This document shows positions 56,013-63,742 of a DNA stretch of 64,000 nt, piece by piece. Each line of letters starts with the position of its first letter. The first letter of the stretch is position 1. The notes under the pieces are model-generated. The model was not told the origin of the DNA. It searched no databases and was given only the letters and a program-made list of their open reading frames with translations. The stretch covers positions 1 to 64,000 of the forward strand of contig JAFEFC010000027.1 of NCBI GenBank assembly GCA_018240785.1, read 5' to 3'. The position numbers and the translations under genes are program-made. The stretch comes from Pseudomonadota bacterium. GTDB taxonomy: Bacteria > Pseudomonadota > Gammaproteobacteria > Burkholderiales > Rhodocyclaceae.

Positions 56013-57803
56013 CTACAGATCGAGCTGCAGCGCCGCCAGCCGCGCGTACAGGCCACCCTGGCGGCGCAGGTCGGCGGGCGTGCCGGTTTCGACGATGCGC
56101 CCGCCATCGAGTACGACGATGCGATCCACCCGCTGCACGGTGGCCAGGCGGTGGGCGATCACGATCGTGGTGCGGCCCTGCATCGCGGCATCGAGGCCCT
56201 GCTGCACCAGGATCTCCGATTCGGCGTCGAGCGCGCTGGTGGCTTCGTCGAGCAGCATCAGCCGCGCATCCTTCAGGATCGCGCGCGCGATCGCGATGCG
56301 CTGGCGCTGGCCGCCCGACAGCCGCGTGCCGCGCTCGCCGAGGAAGGTGTCGTATCCCTCCGGCAGGCGCGCGATGAATTCGTCCGCCGCCGCCGCGCGC
56401 GCCGCCTGGCGCACCTGGTCGTCGCTGGCGTCGCTGCGGCCGTAGCGGATGTTCTCCAGCGCGCTGGCGGAGAAGATCACCGGCTCCTGCGGCACGATGG
56501 CGATGTCGCGGCGCAGGTCGTGCAGCGACCGCTCGCGGATGTCCTGGCCGTCGATGCGGATGGCGCCGGCCGACACCTCGTAGTAGCGCAGCAGCAACTG
56601 GAACAGGCTGGTCTTGCCCGCGCCCGACGGTCCCACCAGCGCCACGCGTTCGCCTGGCGCGATGTCGAGGCAGATGTCGTCCAGCGCAAGCACCGTTGGC
56701 CGCGCCGGGTAGCAGAAGCCGACATGATCGAAGCGGATCGACAGCTTTTCCGCCCGCGGCGGGGTCTTCGGCATGGCTGGCTCGCGGATCGCCGATTCGG
56801 CGTGCAGCAGCTCCAGCAGCCGCTCGGTGGCGCCGCTGGCGCGCATCACGTCGCCCCACACCTCGGCCAGCGTGCCCACGCCGCCCGCCACCAGCGCCGC
56901 ATACAGCACGAAGGCGCCGAGCTCGCCGACGCTCAACGCCCCCGCCTGAACCTGCCGCGCGCCGATCCACAGCACGAAGACAATCGTGCCCATCACCGCC
57001 GAGATGACCAGCGCCGTCATCGCCGCGCGCACCCGGGTGCGGCGCACCGCGGTGACGAAGCTCGTCTCGCTGCGGTCGGCGAAGCGCCTTGCCTCGCTCG
57101 CCTCCTGGGTGTACGCCTGCACGGTGGGCATGGCGTTGAGAATCTCGCCCGCCAGCGCCGACGCGTCGGCGATGCGATCCTGCGATTCGCGCGACAGCGC
57201 GCGCACGCGGCGGCCGATGAGCGCGATCGGCACCGTCAGCAGTGCCATCAGGCCGAGGATCAGGGTGAACAGATGCAGGCTGGTCACCGCCAGCATCGCC
57301 ATGCCGCCGCCGAACTGGAACAGGCTGCGCAGCCCCATCGACACCGAACTGCCCACCACCGTCTGGATCAGCGTGGTGTCGCCGGTCAGGCGCGACAGCA
57401 CTTCGCCCGTCTGCAGCGTCTCGAAGAACTGCGGCGACTGCCCCAGCACGCGCGCATACACCGCGCTGCGCAGGTCCGCCGTCACCCGCTCGCCCACCCA
57501 CGACACCGTGTAATAGCGCGCCGCCACCGCCGCCGCCCAGAACACCGCGAGGCCGGACAGCGCGAGAAAATGCCCGTCCAGCGTGGTCGTGCCCAACAGC
57601 CCGCCGCCGGGCGCCACGCCCTTGCCGAAGCCGGAATCGATCAGATCGCGAAACGCCAGCGGCACCAGCAGGATGGTGGCCGAACCCAGGCACAGCAGCA
57701 CGAAGGCCAGCGCGATGCGGCCGCGGTAGGGCCGCAGGAAGGGCGCCAGGCCGCGCAGCGCGGACAGGCGTCGGGGGTTCGCGGAGAGGCTTTCGCGGGG
57801 CAT
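56013..57803 (-). CDS. ABC exporter of the MsbA/lipid-exporter type
   Basis: A 596-residue half-transporter: a six-helix membrane domain (about 15-305) and a nucleotide-binding domain with Walker A GPSGAGKTSLFQLL, signature LSGGQRQRIAIARAILK and Walker B LMLLDEATSALDAES, plus the H-loop IAHRLATV. It would work as a homodimer exporting a lipid, drug or peptide; there is no peptidase domain or adaptor gene nearby. It overlaps nothing and ends just before dbpA. Confidence 0.92.
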   Translation of the reverse strand: MPRESLSANPRRLSALRGLAPFLRPYRGRIALAFVLLCLGSATILLVPLAFRDLIDSGFGKGVAPGGGLLGTTTLDGHFLALSGLAVFWAAAVAARYYTVSWVGERVTADLRSAVYARVLGQSPQFFETLQTGEVLSRLTGDTTLIQTVVGSSVSMGLRSLFQFGGGMAMLAVTSLHLFTLILGLMALLTVPIALIGRRVRALSRESQDRIADASALAGEILNAMPTVQAYTQEASEARRFADRSETSFVTAVRRTRVRAAMTALVISAVMGTIVFVLWIGARQVQAGALSVGELGAFVLYAALVAGGVGTLAEVWGDVMRASGATERLLELLHAESAIREPAMPKTPPRAEKLSIRFDHVGFCYPARPTVLALDDICLDIAPGERVALVGPSGAGKTSLFQLLLRYYEVSAGAIRIDGQDIRERSLHDLRRDIAIVPQEPVIFSASALENIRYGRSDASDDQVRQAARAAAADEFIARLPEGYDTFLGERGTRLSGGQRQRIAIARAILKDARLMLLDEATSALDAESEILVQQGLDAAMQGRTTIVIAHRLATVQRVDRIVVLDGGRIVETGTPADLRRQGGLYARLAALQLDL

Positions 57804-57849
57804 GAGGCATTATGGCGGCCATCGGGCCCGCGCGAGACGGCGCGACGGC

Positions 57850-58245
57850 TCAATCCGAGGTCAGCAGGATGCCGTGGCCGTCGATCGCCCAGCCGCGCAC
57901 GATCTCCGAGTTGTTCGATGACAGCCGACCGGTGCCCTTCACCTTTTCGCTGCCGTTCGGACCATCCACCCTCACAAGCCGAAGGCCTCGAAGCGGTCGC
58001 GCAAGCACCAGGCAGTCGTGCCGGCTCAGGTCCGCAGGAGCGGCCGGAACGCCACGGCGCGCGCGATAGGCCGGCGCCGCGCACAGGATGCGGCTGCTTT
58101 CGGCGATGCGATGGGCGGCCAGATGCGGTTCCTCGACGGGGAAAGCCGTCCACCACCGGCGCGGCCAGATGGGTGGCTACGTCGGCATCGAACCCGAGGC
58201 GGAAGTACGCTTGTCGCGCGCACCACCGCAGCTTCGGCCGCAAAG
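57850..58245 (-). pseudogene. LysR-family regulator, truncated and disrupted
   Basis: Minus-strand reading gives FDADVATHLAAPVVDGF, then in another frame VEEPHLAAHRIAESSRILCA and later RLSSNNSEIVRGWAIDGHGI, the C-terminal ligand domain of LysR regulators (typically SSNxGEIVRxWAxDGHGI). The frame change is at about 58141-58146. The frame ends in TGA directly after LLTSD, where relatives have Trp, so this is also a nonsense change. The DNA-binding N-terminus is missing: homology stops at about 58245 where low-GC DNA begins. Confidence 0.8.
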
Positions 58246-58261
58246 CGGGCGGTTCGAACCT

Positions 58262-58867
58262 TTACTGACCCGCATCCTTGAATCCACACTGGCCGAACGG
58301 AAAGCCGTCCTTCGGAAAGCACCTGATGTCAGGGTGATGAACGCAATCATCATCCTTGCGGCACATGCTTCCCCCGAATGGGCTGCAGGTAGCATGGACG
58401 CGTCGAATCTCCCTTGCTCCTGACGGCAGAGTGATCTCGATGTCCATCGTCCCCCCGTAGAAGTCGTGGTGTTGATGTTTTGCTAGATGAGAGATTTCCG
58501 TCGTCAGACTATGTGCCAGCACTTGGTACCCAGCATTGGGCTCCAAGTCCATATCGAATGCGCATACATCGGTGACGCCTCCACCTCCGCCGAAATATTT
58601 CTCGAAGGCAATTTCGATCCAATGTGACCCAGGAAGAATCTTGCTCGTGTTGCCGAACATCACGGATACGCCTGGCCGCACGCCATCGATTGCCTGAAAC
58701 CTGCAACTCTCCATATAAACAAAGTAATACCTCGAATAGCAATGGAACGTGGCGACCTCCTCATCTGGCAACTCGCTCCCTGTGTATGTCACGAAGGTGC
58801 CACATGCGGAAAGGCAACAGAAAATGCACAAGGCCATGGGCTTCTTGAGGATGCGGGTAATGTCCAT
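58262..58867 (-). CDS. unknown cysteine-rich lipoprotein (low GC)
   Basis: A 201-residue protein when started at the ATG at 58867 (AGAGGGG upstream); an ATG at 58888 would add seven residues. The signal peptide ends at lipobox LSAC. The mature part holds a Gly run (YFGGGGGVTDVC) and a C-terminal cluster of cysteines (ATCSPFGGSMCRKDDDC; IRCFPKDGFPFGQC) typical of disulfide-rich envelope proteins. GC is far below the surrounding core, so it is probably acquired. No family recognised. Confidence 0.7.
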   Translation of the reverse strand: MDITRILKKPMALCIFCCLSACGTFVTYTGSELPDEEVATFHCYSRYYFVYMESCRFQAIDGVRPGVSVMFGNTSKILPGSHWIEIAFEKYFGGGGGVTDVCAFDMDLEPNAGYQVLAHSLTTEISHLAKHQHHDFYGGTMDIEITLPSGAREIRRVHATCSPFGGSMCRKDDDCVHHPDIRCFPKDGFPFGQCGFKDAGQ

Positions 58868-58986
58868 GCGATGAATGGCCCCTCTCATCCGATGCGAGCG
58901 ACAATTTGCGCTCTTGCAACGACGACAGCGCTTGGAGACTGCCTGGAGGCGGTTCCTGCCGCCAATCGTGAATAGCGCGATTTCGC

Positions 58987-59332
58987 TCAGGGCGCGGTCA
59001 GGGAAGTTCGCGATGCGAGCAAGCGGCCATTCCCTTCAATGAATGTTTCCGCGATCCGCATGACCTCAGCGGCCAACAAGCGGTCGTCTGCCGGGCTGCA
59101 TGTTGACACGCTTGGGGCTGGCGTTCCTCCACCGGATGGATTCTGCGGCGGCATCCACACTCTCAAACCGCAATCTTCATTCAGGGATCTGCCGGTCATC
59201 GCCGCGCTCGCAAGTCAGCAGAATGGCCTGGGCGCGGCCAAGGGCGTCGAGATCGATCTCGCTGGCAAAGGTGACGAGAAATTCCCTGGTCTCGCCGGCG
59301 ATGGGAAATCCCGCGAAGTAGTCGTACGCCAC
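58987..59332 (-). pseudogene. decayed small gene of unknown function
   Basis: A GTG at 59332 with GGAGG six bases upstream opens a coding-like frame (VAYDYFAGFPIAGETREFLV, then ASEIDLDALGRAQAILLTCE). It hits an in-frame TGA at 59177-59179, and continues in the same frame with RLRFESVDAAAESIRWRNAS to 59066. A frame change at about 59085-59095 then leads into AAEVMRIAETFIEGNGRLLA, ending at 58987. This pattern is one nonsense and one frameshift in a gene of about 113 residues. The rest of 58868-59616 shows no supported gene. Confidence 0.45.
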
Positions 59333-59616
59333 GATGGTCCTCCGAGGAAGTCTGTGCGCCGCTGCCAACCGCTTGCTGGATCTGCCGCGAATCGCAACCC
59401 GGCTTGCACGACCTGCCGGGCGACGACTCGCCCGTTTCCCGAAGTGACGGACGCATCGCGAGGAAGTCGTGACGCCTTCGGGCATGACACCCTGACGTCG
59501 CCAAGGTGCCATCCCCGGCAGGCTGCTTGTCACCACTCTAGTCCATCCACGGGGAAAAGCAGCGAGCCTGATGTTCCACCTCAACTGGTCACTGCCGGCG
59601 GATCGGCACAGAAAAG

Positions 59617-59638
59617 AATAGGGGACAGACCACGGTTT
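59617..59638 (+). repeat. RAYT-linked REP sequence, copy 1
   Basis: AATAGGGGACAGACCACGG followed by TTT, in forward orientation, overlapping the stop codon of the REP-associated transposase on its 3' side. Copies 2-6 share this core in one or the other direction. Confidence 0.8.
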
Positions 59639-60354
59639 CACCCAAACAGATCCCCCGATCCATCCACATCGACTTTCGGCGGTCGCCCCGGCTTTCCCGG
59701 TGTCGCCCTTCGTCCCGACGCCGCCGCGACTTCTGCACCGAACCGCGCGCTCCCCAACGCAAAATTGCCGATGGTCGCCCGCCGAATCTCGTCCACCACT
59801 TCTGGATCGAGTTCTTGGCGAAACAATTCCCGATAACTTGACTGCCGACTTGCCGCGTCGGCAGCCAGCGCCTGATAAACCTCGTGAGGTCGAACCAGCG
59901 CATCTTCCTCGCCCTGCGCATTGGCCCGATAACTCGACCAGCGATACTCCGCCGGATGCGCCACCATGCCGGCACGTACCGGATTCAATTCGATATAGCG
60001 CTGACAGGCCAGCAAATAGTCTTCCGCTTGGGTCAGACACGACCGATAACGCCCCTCCCACAACGTGCCGCTGCGCCGGTAGGTGCGATTGAAGTACTGC
60101 ACGTAACGCTGCCCGAGCGCCTTCATCATCTCACCTGGCGCCTCGCCCCGCTCGGCGCTGACGAGCAGATGCACATGGTTGGTCATCAGCGCATAGGCGT
60201 GAATCCGGCAACCCGTATTGCCTGCATAGTCACGCAACCACGTCAGGTAAAACCGGAAGTCCTCATCCGCAGCAAAACAGATCTGTCGGTTATTGCCGCG
60301 CTGGATGAGATGCAACGGAACGTTCGGGAGCGTCAGGCGCGGACGGCGAGGCAT
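59638..60354 (-). CDS. REP-associated tyrosine transposase (RAYT)
   Basis: A 238-residue Y1 transposase of the TnpA-REP group. The N-terminus is PRRPRLTLPNVPLHLIQRGN, the metal-binding motif is NHVHLLVSAER, and the catalytic tyrosine region is RYVQYFNRTYRRSGTLWEGR. Such enzymes nick and move single-stranded REP hairpins rather than whole IS elements. It is flanked on both sides by REP copies, one touching its stop, two just upstream. The Gly/Arg/Lys-rich tail (GKPGRPPKVD) is at the end. It has no IS terminal repeats. Confidence 0.93.
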   Translation of the reverse strand: MPRRPRLTLPNVPLHLIQRGNNRQICFAADEDFRFYLTWLRDYAGNTGCRIHAYALMTNHVHLLVSAERGEAPGEMMKALGQRYVQYFNRTYRRSGTLWEGRYRSCLTQAEDYLLACQRYIELNPVRAGMVAHPAEYRWSSYRANAQGEEDALVRPHEVYQALAADAASRQSSYRELFRQELDPEVVDEIRRATIGNFALGSARFGAEVAAASGRRATPGKPGRPPKVDVDGSGDLFG

Positions 60355-60395
60355 GGATTAATCTTCATGGCATAACCGTAGCGAGTTTATCCTGG

Positions 60396-60417
60396 AAACC
60401 GTGGTCTATCCCCTATT
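60396..60417 (-). repeat. RAYT-linked REP sequence, copy 2
   Basis: The REP core in reverse orientation (AAACCGTGGTCTATCCCCTA), 42 bp upstream of the transposase start, inverted relative to copy 1, so the gene is bracketed by an inverted pair. Confidence 0.8.
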
Positions 60418-60435
60418 TATTCCGGCGGGATCCCA

Positions 60436-60457
60436 AAATCGTGGTCTGTCCCCTATT
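60436..60457 (-). repeat. RAYT-linked REP sequence, copy 3
   Basis: A second reverse-oriented copy (AAATCGTGGTCTGTCCCCTA), exactly 40 bp from copy 2 and directly before the end of the next small gene. Confidence 0.8.
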
Positions 60458-60468
60458 ACACCTTTCTA

Positions 60469-60756
60469 TTACACCTTTACAAAGAACACGCTGAACACGG
60501 CCACGGCCATGCAGCCCGCCGCCCACCACCCTGCGCCCCGCGCGCTCCTGGCGAAGATGCCCAGCGGCGCAAGGCCGACGAAGATCACCGTTACGCCAAA
60601 GCGCACCGCATCGCGGTCGAAAAGCGGCCCGGCCATGCCGAAACGCGTCGAACGCGCCGGCGCGTACTCCGACACCACCGCCAACGCCCCCACCGCCACG
60701 ACCGTCAGGCTGATGAGGGCAAAGAGGAACTTGGTGAGCGGATCGGGTCGTCGCAT
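60469..60756 (-). CDS. small membrane protein of unknown function
   Basis: A 95-residue protein with start at 60756 (MRRPDPLTKFLFALISL). It has a helix at about 9-28, a polar stretch with ARSTRFGMAGPLFDRDAV, a helix at about 52-68 and a third at about 73-93. No motif is recognised. It lies between REP copies 3 and 4 and 16 bp after the gene below, so the two probably share a transcript. The ribosome site is weak. Confidence 0.55.
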   Translation of the reverse strand: MRRPDPLTKFLFALISLTVVAVGALAVVSEYAPARSTRFGMAGPLFDRDAVRFGVTVIFVGLAPLGIFARSARGAGWWAAGCMAVAVFSVFFVKV

Positions 60757-60772
60757 TTCGGGCGTCCGCTGA

Positions 60773-61039
60773 TCAAGCGCCTGAACAGCAGCCCGGCGGC
60801 TGCGCACCGGAGCCCGCCCCTCCGTCACCGCCAGCGCCGAGGGATGCCGCCGCGGCAAGCAGCGCGGCCTTCAGAATCAGTTGCTCCGGAATCGCCTCGA
60901 AGGTCTCCCTGCCGACTTCCAGCGTCCGGCACTCCGCGCCGCCACAGGCCGAGCAGCAGGTGCTCTTGCCAACGCTCGCATCGAGCCAGTCCTCGATCGA
61001 GCGCCCGGCGATCCAGATCCATTTCGATTCCGAAGGCAT
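60773..61039 (-). CDS. small cysteine-containing protein of unknown function
   Basis: An 88-residue protein when started at the ATG at 61039 (MPSESKWIWIAG); a GTG at 61054 would add five residues. Residues 25-35 contain CCSACGGAEC, a possible metal or redox site, and the C-terminus is Gly-rich with a CC pair. There is no signal peptide. A conserved-looking N-terminal WIWIAGRSIEDWLDASVGKS suggests a real gene. No family recognised. Confidence 0.5.
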   Translation of the reverse strand: MPSESKWIWIAGRSIEDWLDASVGKSTCCSACGGAECRTLEVGRETFEAIPEQLILKAALLAAAASLGAGGDGGAGSGAQPPGCCSGA

Positions 61040-61197
61040 GCTGAGCACGGTCACTGCTGCTGATGGTTTTTCCAGGCGGGATGATCACGCAACGTGATGG
61101 TGGAGAGGGGATCCCCCTCAGGGAACTTGAACAAACGCACCCTTCGGGGGAGTCTCCGGTTACCAAGCCAAGAGACCGTTCAAGTGTGCCACATGCA

Positions 61198-61219
61198 AAT
61201 AGGGGACAGACCACTGTTT
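61198..61219 (+). repeat. RAYT-linked REP sequence, copy 4
   Basis: Forward copy with one change (AATAGGGGACAGACCACTG). It pairs with the inverted copy 5, 36 bp further on, as a BIME-like hairpin pair. Confidence 0.75.
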
Positions 61220-61254
61220 CGCCGCAGCTCACCAACTGCAGCGGCGGTGGACCA

Positions 61255-61277
61255 AAACCGTGGTCTGTGCCTCTTTT
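61255..61277 (-). repeat. RAYT-linked REP sequence, copy 5
   Basis: Reverse copy (AAACCGTGGTCTGTGCCTC), diverged in the C-rich part. Together with copy 4 it forms an inverted pair around a 35-bp spacer. Confidence 0.7.
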
Positions 61278-61391
61278 CGTGTCACTTTCGTCGGCCAGCG
61301 GAGTCACTGGTTCCTGCACCATGCTGAAACACGTCAAGGTCCGGTCGCGGGAGCCGCTGATGGGAAGAAACTTGGAGACTTTTCGTTCTCA

Positions 61392-61413
61392 AAACCGTGA
61401 TCTGTCCGTCTTT
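61392..61413 (-). repeat. RAYT-linked REP sequence, copy 6
   Basis: A more diverged reverse copy (AAACCGTGATCTGTCCGTC), about 65 bp upstream of the antitoxin gene. Between 61055 and 61477 only REP copies 4-6 are recognisable. Confidence 0.6.
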
Positions 61414-61477
61414 TGGTTCTTGCAGCGCCCAAAATAGCTACAATGGACACTGTGCATTAAACCCACGGGTGAGGATC

Positions 61478-61792
61478 ATGAAAGTGATGTCGGCGCGAGA
61501 CGCAAAGAACCGGTTCGGGGAGTTTCTCGATGCAGCTCGCCGGGAGCCCGTCGTCGTCACCAAGAACGACCGGCCCGTCGGGATCATGATTTCCATTGAA
61601 GACGCTGCGGACACGCTGCTCCCGGAGTTCCTGCTCGACAAGGACCCGGGGTACGACGGCTGGCTGTTCGACAAGGTCTCGGCGACCCTCACGCGCGTGT
61701 CCTCGGGCGACACGACCCTGCGCAAGCACGACGAGGCGATGGCGCTGCTGAAGGAACGCCTGCAGGCACGACTGGCCGGCAAGACGGCGTAA
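61478..61792 (+). CDS. Phd/YefM-family antitoxin
   Basis: A 104-residue antitoxin. The N-terminal Phd fold reads VMSARDAKNRFGEFLDAARR and PVVVTKNDRPVGIMISIED, the DNA-binding and autorepression part. The C-terminal region (LRKHDEAMALLKERLQARLA) should wrap the toxin. The start at 61478 has GAGG four bases upstream. The toxin gene begins 2 bp after its stop. Confidence 0.88.
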   Translation: MKVMSARDAKNRFGEFLDAARREPVVVTKNDRPVGIMISIEDAADTLLPEFLLDKDPGYDGWLFDKVSATLTRVSSGDTTLRKHDEAMALLKERLQARLAGKTA

Positions 61793-61794
61793 GG

Positions 61795-62079
61795 ATGGAG
61801 ATCGTCTGGACTGACGAGGCGCTCCGCGACCTCGAGGACATCCTCGCCTACCATCACCTGCAAGCGGGCCCGGCGACAGCGAATGCGGTGCAGGGCCGGA
61901 TCGTCGCCGAGGTGGAAGGGCTCCGGACCTTCCCCGAGCGGATCCGGGCCAGCGACCGCGTCCCCGGTGCGCGCGAACTCGTTGTGCGCAGGCTGCCCTA
62001 TGTCGTGTTTGTGAAAGTGCTCGCCAACGAGGTCGTCGTGCTCAACCTGGTGCATACCGCCCGCAGGTTTCCGGCCTGA
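61795..62079 (+). CDS. RelE/ParE-family toxin
   Basis: A 94-residue toxin of the RelE/ParE fold (EIVWTDEALRDLEDILAYHH; RELVVRRLPYVVFVKVLANE; VLNLVHTARRFPA). The pattern of the C-terminus is ParE-like, which would target gyrase, but RelE-type ribosome-dependent RNases share the fold and cannot be excluded. It is 2 bp after the antitoxin, as in coupled toxin-antitoxin operons. Confidence 0.88.
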   Translation: MEIVWTDEALRDLEDILAYHHLQAGPATANAVQGRIVAEVEGLRTFPERIRASDRVPGARELVVRRLPYVVFVKVLANEVVVLNLVHTARRFPA

Positions 62080-62158
62080 CCCTGCAGACGCCAACTTTAC
62101 CGGGCAGGCATGTCGTCGCCATCGTCGCCAGGGTAGCCGCCGGCCGCGTCACAGCCCC

Positions 62159-63091
62159 TTATCCGCGCGGCTGAGCGGACTCCGTCGCCAGCCACGCTTC
62201 ATAGCCGCCCTTCAGCGGACGCACCGACAGGTAGCCGGCGGCGAGCAACTGCCGCGCAGCCTCGATCGCGGTGGCATCGCCCGGGCAGGCGCACATGGTG
62301 ACGATGGGGCGTTCGCGCGGCCAGTTGCCGACCGCGTCCGACAGAAAATCGAGCTCCGCGACCGTCGCACCGGCAACGTGGCCCGTCTGGGCCACGATCA
62401 CGGGGCCGCGCAGATCCAGGAACAGCGGGGGCACGGGGGCCTGCAGGGCGTCGATGAGTTCGGCCGGAGTGATGTGCGGAAGGCCGGAGAGCCGGCCGAA
62501 GCGGTACTTCTGCCAGAGTTTCCAGCCGAGCCAGATCGCCAGCACCGCCACCACGATGGTCGCCGCGGTACTCACGTTCCGATCGAGATAGACGATGGCG
62601 GCCTGCACTTCCTGCCGCATCAGCCAGCCCGCTCCGAGGGCCAGCCCCGCCCACAGCGCGGCGCCGAAGCCGGCGGCGATCAGGAAGCCGACCTGGCTCA
62701 TGCGCAGCGCACCGGCGATCGGCGGAGCGACCGTCGAAAAGCCCGGGATGAACTTGGCGACGACCAGGGACGCCAGGCCCCAGCGCACGAAGCGCGCTTC
62801 CGTCTGCGTGACGCACGAGCCCGGATTGATCGACAGCTTGCACAGCCCCGACAGCACCCGATAGCCGAAAGCGCGCCCGGCGAGATACCACAGCCAGTCG
62901 GCGAACACCGAGGCGAGCACCGCTGCCGCCAGCAACGAGGCCATCTGACCGGCGCCGAGCACCAGGCTGCCCGCCATCAGCAAGGTGGGCACGACCGGCA
63001 CGGGCAGCCCCACCTGCTGCATCAGCACGTTCATGAACACGACCCAGACCGCGTCGCGCTGCAGGGATTCGGTAATCTGGGTGAGGTCCAT
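62159..63091 (-). CDS. DedA membrane protein fused to a rhodanese domain
   Basis: A 310-residue two-domain protein. Residues about 1-195 are a DedA/SNARE-associated membrane domain with about five helices and the conserved VAKFIPGFSTVAPPIAGALR. Residues about 210-305 are a rhodanese (LFLDLRGPVIVAQTGHVAGA) with the sulfur-carrying position in MCACPGDATA. DedA proteins are linked to lipid scrambling (UndP or PE); the cytoplasmic rhodanese partner is unexplained. The gene ends close to the toxin gene on the other strand. Confidence 0.9.
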   Translation of the reverse strand: MDLTQITESLQRDAVWVVFMNVLMQQVGLPVPVVPTLLMAGSLVLGAGQMASLLAAAVLASVFADWLWYLAGRAFGYRVLSGLCKLSINPGSCVTQTEARFVRWGLASLVVAKFIPGFSTVAPPIAGALRMSQVGFLIAAGFGAALWAGLALGAGWLMRQEVQAAIVYLDRNVSTAATIVVAVLAIWLGWKLWQKYRFGRLSGLPHITPAELIDALQAPVPPLFLDLRGPVIVAQTGHVAGATVAELDFLSDAVGNWPRERPIVTMCACPGDATAIEAARQLLAAGYLSVRPLKGGYEAWLATESAQPRG

Positions 63092-63172
63092 CGTCTGCCC
63101 TCGTGCGGTCTTAGGCCCTTGGAACGGACCTCGATCATGCCATCAGGCGGGCATCGCCTTCACGACACACAC

Positions 63173-63196
63173 AAAAAACCCGCCACGCGGGCGGGT
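63173..63196 (-). terminator. intrinsic terminator after the Ala/Lys-rich gene
   Basis: On the minus strand a perfect 7-bp stem (ACCCGCC/GGCGGGT, 63178-63184 and 63190-63196) with a 5-base loop is followed by six T. It lies 75 bp after the stop at 63272 and upstream of the DedA gene, so the latter needs its own promoter. Confidence 0.9.
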
Positions 63197-63271
63197 CGGA
63201 GTGCCTGCGATCACCGGGATGAGCGGAGAAGGCCATCCTTCCCCTGCCATCCGGGCGCCGCGCCACGCGGC

Positions 63272-63742
63272 TTACTTCGCAGCCGGCGTCTGCAGTTCGG
63301 TCTTGGTTTCCGACTTGTTCTCGGTCTTGGTTTCGCTCTTGGCGGCCGCCTTTCCATCGACCTTGCCGGCGGCCGCACTCACGTCGTGCCTGGTCGCCGC
63401 CTTGGCGCCGTGCTTCGACGAGACGGTCTCGCGCTTTGCATCACGCTTCTCGCCGGCGGCTTCGCCTTTCTCATGCTCCTTGTCGGTGGCCTCGTGCTTG
63501 ACGGCCTGCTTTTCATCGACTGCTTCGGGCTTGCCGGTGGCGACCGAGGCTGAGGCCTTGGGTGCAGCCGTCTTCATGGCAGGCGTCGCCTTCGGTGCCT
63601 CGACCTTCTTGTCGGTCGCGACGTGCGCCGGCGCAACCGACTTGGTCGCGGTATCGGCGGGGTTGACCGGTGCCACACCCTGAGCGAAAGAGGCGGCGGC
63701 AAAGCCGGCGGTGGCAGCGAGGGCGATTACGGTCTTGAGCAT
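63272..63742 (-). CDS. secreted Ala/Lys/Thr-rich low-complexity protein
   Basis: A 156-residue protein. A signal peptide (MLKTVIALAATAGFAAASFA) is followed by a mature part made almost only of A, K, T, E, S, V and G, with repeated KSETKT/KTENKSETKT at the C-terminus. It should be unfolded or coiled in the periplasm and very basic/acidic mixed. Related small Ala/Lys-rich proteins occur in many betaproteobacteria without a set function. The rest of the window (63743-64000) shows no gene. Confidence 0.7.
   Translation of the reverse strand: MLKTVIALAATAGFAAASFAQGVAPVNPADTATKSVAPAHVATDKKVEAPKATPAMKTAAPKASASVATGKPEAVDEKQAVKHEATDKEHEKGEAAGEKRDAKRETVSSKHGAKAATRHDVSAAAGKVDGKAAAKSETKTENKSETKTELQTPAAK

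Noticed and set aside
59177-59179. Selenocysteine or readthrough at the in-frame TGA
   Set aside because: No SECIS-like hairpin is evident directly after it, and a later frameshift shows that the gene is decayed.
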